Source: JAYVYM01 sp046593925
GTDB lineage: Bacteria; Actinomycetota; Actinomycetes; Mycobacteriales; SCTD01
Length of the DNA stretch: 64,000 nucleotides
Assembly: GCA_046593925.1 (NCBI GenBank)
Contig: JBKJQN010000055.1
Coordinates: forward strand, 36,727-100,726
Reading direction: 5' to 3'
The notes under the pieces: model-generated
The model's input: only the letters and a program-made list of their open reading frames with translations
What the model was told of the DNA's origin: nothing
Databases searched by the model: none
In this document: piece by piece, positions 60,304-64,000 of the stretch
Numbering within the stretch: the first letter of the stretch is position 1
How the letters are laid out: each line of letters starts with the position of its first letter
Made by a program: the position numbers and the translations under genes

Positions 60304-60738
60304 TCAGGACAGCGGCGCGGTGAGCTCGAGGTGCACACCGTCCGGGTCGCTGAACGACAGGATCGCCAGGCCGAAGCTCGCCAGCTCCTTGACCTCGCCG
60401 TGCTCGATGCCACGCGCCTGCAGCTTCGCGGCGGCGTCGTCGAGGTCGGCGCGGCTGGCCACCGCGAAGCTGACGTGGTCGAGCCCAACGCGCTCGGCGA
60501 CGAAGGCGTCGTCGCCCGGCGCCACCGGCCGCAGCCCGAACAGGATGCCGTTGGTGGCGAACACGACCCCGCCATACAGCTGCGCGGGGTCGGCCCGCAC
60601 CGCCGGGTCGGACGGGTCGCCGGGCGACTCGGCGGCGACCTCGAAGCCGAGCACCTCGGTGTAGAAGGCTCGCGACCGCTGCAGGTCGGTGACGGTCAGC
60701 CGCAGGTGGTGCAGCCCGGTGGTGGCGATGTCGCCCAT
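60304..60738 (-). CDS. VOC family (glyoxalase-like) protein
   Basis: From ATG 60738, with GAGGGAA upstream, the 144-residue protein shows the paired beta-alpha-beta-beta-beta modules of the VOC fold: GLHHLRLTVTDLQRSRAFYT with the first metal His, VGLDHVSFAVASRADLDDAA with the second, and ILSFSDPDGVHLELTAPL with the Glu. It resembles dioxygenase- or lyase-type VOC proteins of actinobacteria; the substrate is unknown. Confidence 0.85.
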   Translation of the reverse strand: MGDIATTGLHHLRLTVTDLQRSRAFYTEVLGFEVAAESPGDPSDPAVRADPAQLYGGVVFATNGILFGLRPVAPGDDAFVAERVGLDHVSFAVASRADLDDAAAKLQARGIEHGEVKELASFGLAILSFSDPDGVHLELTAPLS

Positions 60739-61048
60739 GTGGTTCCCTCGTCGTGGGCGGACCCGGCGCCCGCGTCGACACCGTAGGCGCACCCGGCAAC
60801 GCCGGTGGGACGACCTGCCCCGACAGCAGCGTGGGCACGCCGGCCGGAGCAGAGGTACGCCATGACCACCGCCCGTACGACCGCCTTCACAACCGCCGGC
60901 ACGACGACCGCTGGAGCGACGGCGGTCGCACGCACCGCGTCCCCGCCGGGTCCCGCGGTTCTGCCGCGGCTGCCCGGCCCGGCCGCCCTCCCCCTGTCTC
61001 CGCGAGGGCAGGCGACCGGGCCGCGGCGCGGCGGGGCAGACTGCCCCG

Positions 61049-61504
61049 GTGACGGTCCGCGAGCTGGGTGAGACGGCCTGGCGAAGGGCCGCGTTCTCGC
61101 TGTTCGCCGTGGCCGCCGGCACCAACGTCCCTACCCCGCCGCTGCTCGTCTACCGCGACACGCTGGGCCTGTCCCCGGACGTGCTCACTGCGGTCCTCGG
61201 GGCCGATGCCGCGGGGCTCGTCCCCGCCCTGCTCCTCGCCGGACCGGCCTCCGACCGGCTGGGCCGGCTCGTCGTGGTGTTCCCCGGCCGCGCGCTGCCC
61301 GGCTGGGCCGTGGCACTGCCCGCGCCGTGCGCCGAGGTCCTGCGCTCCGGCGACCCGTGCGTCGTGGGGCCAGTCAAACGCGGCCGCTGCCTGCTGGACC
61401 TGCGATGCGTTCCCGAGGCCGACGACGCGCTGCTGACCCATGCGGTGCCGGCGGCGCCGGCCGAGGCGGTGTCGGCCGGCGAGGCACCGGCGGCGCGGCC
61501 GTGA
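61049..61504 (+). pseudogene. chimeric remnant: MFS transporter N-terminus joined to SelA C-terminus
   Basis: The frame from GTG 61049 starts as an MFS transporter (AAFSLFAVAAGTNVPTPPLL then GLSPDVLTAVLGADAAGLVP and GPASDRLGRLV, the loop-2 motif). After about 75 residues it switches to AVALPAPCAEVLRSGDPCVV and KRGRCLLDLRCVPEADDALL, which matches the C-terminal end of L-seryl-tRNA(Sec) selenium transferase (GDPxVVGRVxxGRxLLDLRxVPxxxD). The stop overlaps the selB start (GTGA), as the real selA stop would. Thus selA has lost its catalytic body. The fused frame is open but unlikely to do either job. Confidence 0.7.
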
Positions 61505-63270
61505 GGGTCGTCGCCACCGCCGGCCACGTCGACCACGGCAAGTCCACGCTGGTGCGCGCGCTCACCGGCATGGAGCCGGACCGCTGGGCCGAGGAGCGCC
61601 GGCGCGGTATGACGATCGACCTGGGCTACGCCTGGTCACCGCTGCCGTCCGGCGAGGTGCTGGCCTTCGTGGACGTACCTGGCCACCAGCGGTTCATCGG
61701 CAACATGCTCGCCGGGCTCGGGCCTGCGCCGGCGGTGCTCATGGTCGTCGCGGCCGACGAGGGCTGGCGCCGGCAGTCCGCCGAGCACCTCGCGGCCGTC
61801 GATGCGCTGGGCCTGACGACCGGGCTGCTCGCGGTCACCCGAAGCGACCTCGCCGACCCCGCGGCGCCCATGGAGGAGGCACTCGGCCACCTGGCCGGCA
61901 GCAGCCTCGGGCGGGTCGAGGCGGTCGCAGTCTCCGGACGCACGGGCGAGGGCGTCGAGGCGCTGCGGGCCGCCCTCGACCGGCTGGTGGCGCGGCTGCC
62001 CGCACCGGCCGTCGACGCGCCGGTACGGCTGTGGGTGGACCGCGCGTTCACCGTCCGCGGCAGCGGCACCGTCGTGACGGGCACCCTCGGGGCCGGGACG
62101 CTGCGGGTCGGCGACGAGCTCGCGCTCGGCGACCGGCGGGTGCGGGTGCGCGGGCTGCAGAGCCTCGGCACGACGTACGAGCAGGTCGCCTCCGTCGCCC
62201 GCGTCGCGGTCAACCTGCGCGGCGTCGAGCGCGAGGACGTCGGGCGCGGCGACGCGCTGCTCACCCCCGGCGGCTGGCGCGACGCGGGCAGCCTGGACGT
62301 GCGCCTGTCGGCGGTGCCGGAGGACCTGCCGACCGAGCTCGTGCTGCACGTCGGGTCGGCCGGGGTGCCCGTGCGGCTGCGCCCGCTCGACGCCGACACC
62401 GCCCGCCTGCAGCTGCTGCACCCGTTGCCCCTGCGCGCCGGAGACCGTGCGCTGCTGCGCGACCCGGGGCAGCAGTCGGTCGCCGCGGGCGTGCTGGTCC
62501 TCGATGCCGACCCGCCCGAGCTGCGGCGGCGCGGGGCCGCCCGGGCGCGGGGCTCGGCCCTGTCGACCGCCGACGGACGGCCGGACCTCGCGACCGAGGT
62601 GACCCGTCGGGGGGCCGTGCGTCGTGCCGAGCTCGAGGCCCTCGGGGTGCAGGTGCAGCCCGACCCGGCCGTGGTCGTGCTGGGCGACTGGGTCGTCGCG
62701 CAGCCGACCTGGCAGGGCTGGACGACCGCGCTCGCGGCCGCCGTCGACGAGCACGCCCGGGCCGCGCCGCTGGAGCCCTGGCTGCCGGCCGAGGCGGCCC
62801 GGCGCGCCGTCGGCGTCCCCGACCTGCGGCTGCTCGGCCCGCTGGTGCCGGCCGCGGGCCTCGAGCAGGTCGCCGGCCGGGTCCGTCGGCCGGGCGCCGT
62901 CGTGTCGCTCGGCCCGGCCGAGGCCGGCGTCGTGCAGCTCGAGCAGCGCCTCCGGGATGCGCCGTTCGCCGCCCCCGAGGAGCTCGAGCTGCAGCAGCTG
63001 CGGCTCGGCCCCCGCGAGGTGGCCGCCGCCGCCGCGGCGGGTCGACTGCTGCGGCTGCGCACCAGCAGCGACTCCGACCTCGTCCTGCTGCCCGACGGAC
63101 CGGCCCGGGCGATGCGGGTGCTCGCCGCGCTCCCGCAGCCGTTCACGCTCAGCCAGGCCCGGCAGGCGCTCGGCACCACCCGCCGGGTCGCCGTGCCCCT
63201 GCTCGAGCACCTCGACGGGCGCGGCTGGACCCGCCGCCTCGACGGGTCGCTGCGCGAGGTCGCCCGGTAG
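61501..63270 (+). CDS. selB: selenocysteine-specific elongation factor SelB
   Basis: The 589-residue GTPase starts at GTG 61501. G1 is TAGHVDHGKSTLVRALTG, the SelB-specific G2 is EERRRGMTIDLGYAW, G3 is DVPGHQRFIGNML, and G4 is VTRSDL. Domains II and III follow (RLWVDRAFTVRGSGTVVTGT), then winged-helix repeats that bind the SECIS element (residues 400-589). It delivers Sec-tRNA to UGA codons. Length is normal. The selA remnant ends in its start codon. No selD or tRNA-Sec gene is seen in the window. Confidence 0.92.
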   Translation: MRVVATAGHVDHGKSTLVRALTGMEPDRWAEERRRGMTIDLGYAWSPLPSGEVLAFVDVPGHQRFIGNMLAGLGPAPAVLMVVAADEGWRRQSAEHLAAVDALGLTTGLLAVTRSDLADPAAPMEEALGHLAGSSLGRVEAVAVSGRTGEGVEALRAALDRLVARLPAPAVDAPVRLWVDRAFTVRGSGTVVTGTLGAGTLRVGDELALGDRRVRVRGLQSLGTTYEQVASVARVAVNLRGVEREDVGRGDALLTPGGWRDAGSLDVRLSAVPEDLPTELVLHVGSAGVPVRLRPLDADTARLQLLHPLPLRAGDRALLRDPGQQSVAAGVLVLDADPPELRRRGAARARGSALSTADGRPDLATEVTRRGAVRRAELEALGVQVQPDPAVVVLGDWVVAQPTWQGWTTALAAAVDEHARAAPLEPWLPAEAARRAVGVPDLRLLGPLVPAAGLEQVAGRVRRPGAVVSLGPAEAGVVQLEQRLRDAPFAAPEELELQQLRLGPREVAAAAAAGRLLRLRTSSDSDLVLLPDGPARAMRVLAALPQPFTLSQARQALGTTRRVAVPLLEHLDGRGWTRRLDGSLREVAR

Positions 63271-63575
63271 CCCAGGGGTACCGGCGGGTCAGCCCTGGGG
63301 CGAGCCGGCCCAGCGCCAGTCGCCGTCGGGCCCGCGGCACTCCACCGGCTGGACGTCCTTCTCGTGCGCGTCCTCGTTCACCGCGTACGCCAGCGCCTCG
63401 GCCCGCTACCGGTAGCTGGTCCGCGCTCGCGACCGTAGGCCCCGGCCCGCGCCCCTGGGACCAGCCTGCAGACTCCCCTGCCGCAGGGGGTGACGGCACT
63501 CACACCCGCGTCGTACGGTCTGGGTCTGGTCGGCGCCCGCCGGCCCTGCTCCGATGACCCTGAGGAGACGCGTCC
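63271..63575. other. gap after selB with a weak hairpin
   Basis: CCCAGGG at 63271-63277 can pair with CCCTGGG at 63294-63300 and may end selB transcription. A minus-strand frame of about 38 codons (VNEDAHEKDVQPVECRGPDG) ends at 63289 but follows a stop and lacks a ribosome site. GAGGAGA at 63561-63567 serves the next gene. Confidence 0.35.
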
Positions 63576-64000
63576 GTGACTGCGACGCCGACCGAAACCA
63601 GACCACCTACCGGCACGGTCCACATCGTGGACCCCTCACCGCTCAACTGGCTGTTCATCACCTGGAACACGATGGAGGAGCCGATCCGGATCGACGAGGA
63701 CGGCCGGGTGGTCTACGCCCTGGCCGAGTCCTCGGAATGGCTCGACGAGAAGACCCTCGAGCTCAGGCTCCGCAGCGGGGTGCGCTTCCAGGACGGCCAG
63801 GCGTTCACCGCGCACGACATCAAGCTCAACTTCGACGAGATGCAGCGCTGGCTGGTCCCGCACCCGCCGGGCACCTGGATCAACTTCCCGCAGGAGTCGG
63901 TCGCCGAGGTCGTCGATGACCTGACCATCCGCTTCCACTTCCCGGGGCCGGACGGCCTGGCGATCGGCAAGATGCGCGGGTTCCACATCGCCAGCAAGGC
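63576..64000 (+). CDS. ABC transporter substrate-binding protein, family 5, N-terminus (3' cut by window)
   Basis: GTG 63576 follows GAGGAGA by eight bases. The 141 visible residues match peptide/nickel/oligopeptide-binding proteins: NWLFITWNTMEEPIRIDEDG, YALAESSEWLDEKTLELRLR, SGVRFQDGQAFTAHDIKLNF. No signal peptide or lipobox precedes this; the N-terminus is TATPTETRPPTGTVHIVDPS. Either the protein is cytoplasmic, another start is used, or the signal has been lost. The gene runs past the window end. Confidence 0.85.
   Translation, partial: MTATPTETRPPTGTVHIVDPSPLNWLFITWNTMEEPIRIDEDGRVVYALAESSEWLDEKTLELRLRSGVRFQDGQAFTAHDIKLNFDEMQRWLVPHPPGTWINFPQESVAEVVDDLTIRFHFPGPDGLAIGKMRGFHIASK

Noticed and set aside
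63271..63575. tRNA-Sec gene near selB
   Set aside because: No T-loop (GTTCGANTC) or long acceptor/variable arm is seen in the gaps around selB.
1..64000. CRISPR array or cas genes
   Set aside because: No regularly spaced direct repeats of 25-40 bases and no Cas motif were found on either strand.
1..64000. Sequencing error as the sole cause of the frameshifts
   Set aside because: copA, katG, selA and the peroxiredoxin-like relic miss hundreds of bases each, and long operons such as nuo are free of frameshifts. Some single frameshifts could still be errors.

Overview
The window is high-GC DNA from an actinomycete. Start codons are often GTG, genes commonly overlap by GTGA, and ribosome sites are of the GGAGG type. 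The gene families fit this reading: a DUF4396 relic, CsoR/CopZ, DGPF with an ECF42-type sigma factor, GH15 glucoamylase-like enzyme, a DUF6153-like protein, and SelB. No genus can be fixed from the sequence. The window opens inside a ClC channel gene and ends inside a transporter binding-protein gene.

Layout. 1-6.4 kb: ClC channel end, a shattered DUF4396 gene, a CPA1 cation/proton antiporter, a glucose dehydrogenase-like MDR enzyme and a GH15 glycosidase. 6.7-9.0 kb (minus): a tight four-gene sulfur-relay operon, DoxX - TusA - DsrE - TusA/radical-SAM fusion. 10.7-15.9 kb: formate-THF ligase, then a minus-strand operon for methylmalyl-CoA/mesaconyl-CoA chemistry (mcl, mch and mct-like) with a small coupled leader gene. 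16-31 kb: secreted beta-helix protein, tyrosine phosphatase, DGPF/ECF42 pair, tandem TenA genes, a large secreted protein, a tRNA-Arg 3' half that looks like an integration site, GMC oxidoreductase, and a beta-lactamase-fold esterase. 31.6-39.1 kb: a multicopper oxidase fused to a membrane domain, an IS5-type element with a clear CTAG target duplication, a DJ-1 protein, and csoR-copZ next to a wrecked copA. 39.2-47.2 kb: an eight-gene complex-I-like cluster with membrane subunits A, H, J, K, L, M and N. One cysteine-poor protein resembling pieces of NuoB and NuoD replaces the whole peripheral arm. 48.3-55.9 kb: a metal/redox island with methyltransferase, DUF2933-like protein, YraQ-type permease carrying three YHS domains, ArsR regulator, DUF6153-like protein, DUF305 lipoprotein, molybdopterin oxidoreductase, SGNH hydrolase and ABM monooxygenase. 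56-64 kb: a large FAD/Fe-S D-lactate or glycolate dehydrogenase-like protein, a katG relic, a VOC protein, a selA remnant joined to an MFS remnant, intact selB, and the start of an ABC binding protein.

The most striking global feature is the density of broken genes. About twenty recognisable relics (DUF4396, GAF-ANTAR, peroxiredoxin-like, GXGXG, thiolase, IS3, TipAS, AAA, DLH, ribbon-helix-helix antitoxin, IS1182, IS5, thiC, serine recombinase, VOC, copA, stress protein, katG, MFS, selA) lie between intact operons. Several have large internal deletions, so sequencing error alone does not explain them.

The best candidates for undescribed biology are the peripheral-arm-less Nuo-like cluster with its fused NuoB/NuoD-like subunit, and the DoxX-TusA-DsrE-TusA/radical-SAM operon. 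The three-YHS permease with its coupled micro-ORF and the membrane-anchored multicopper oxidase come next.
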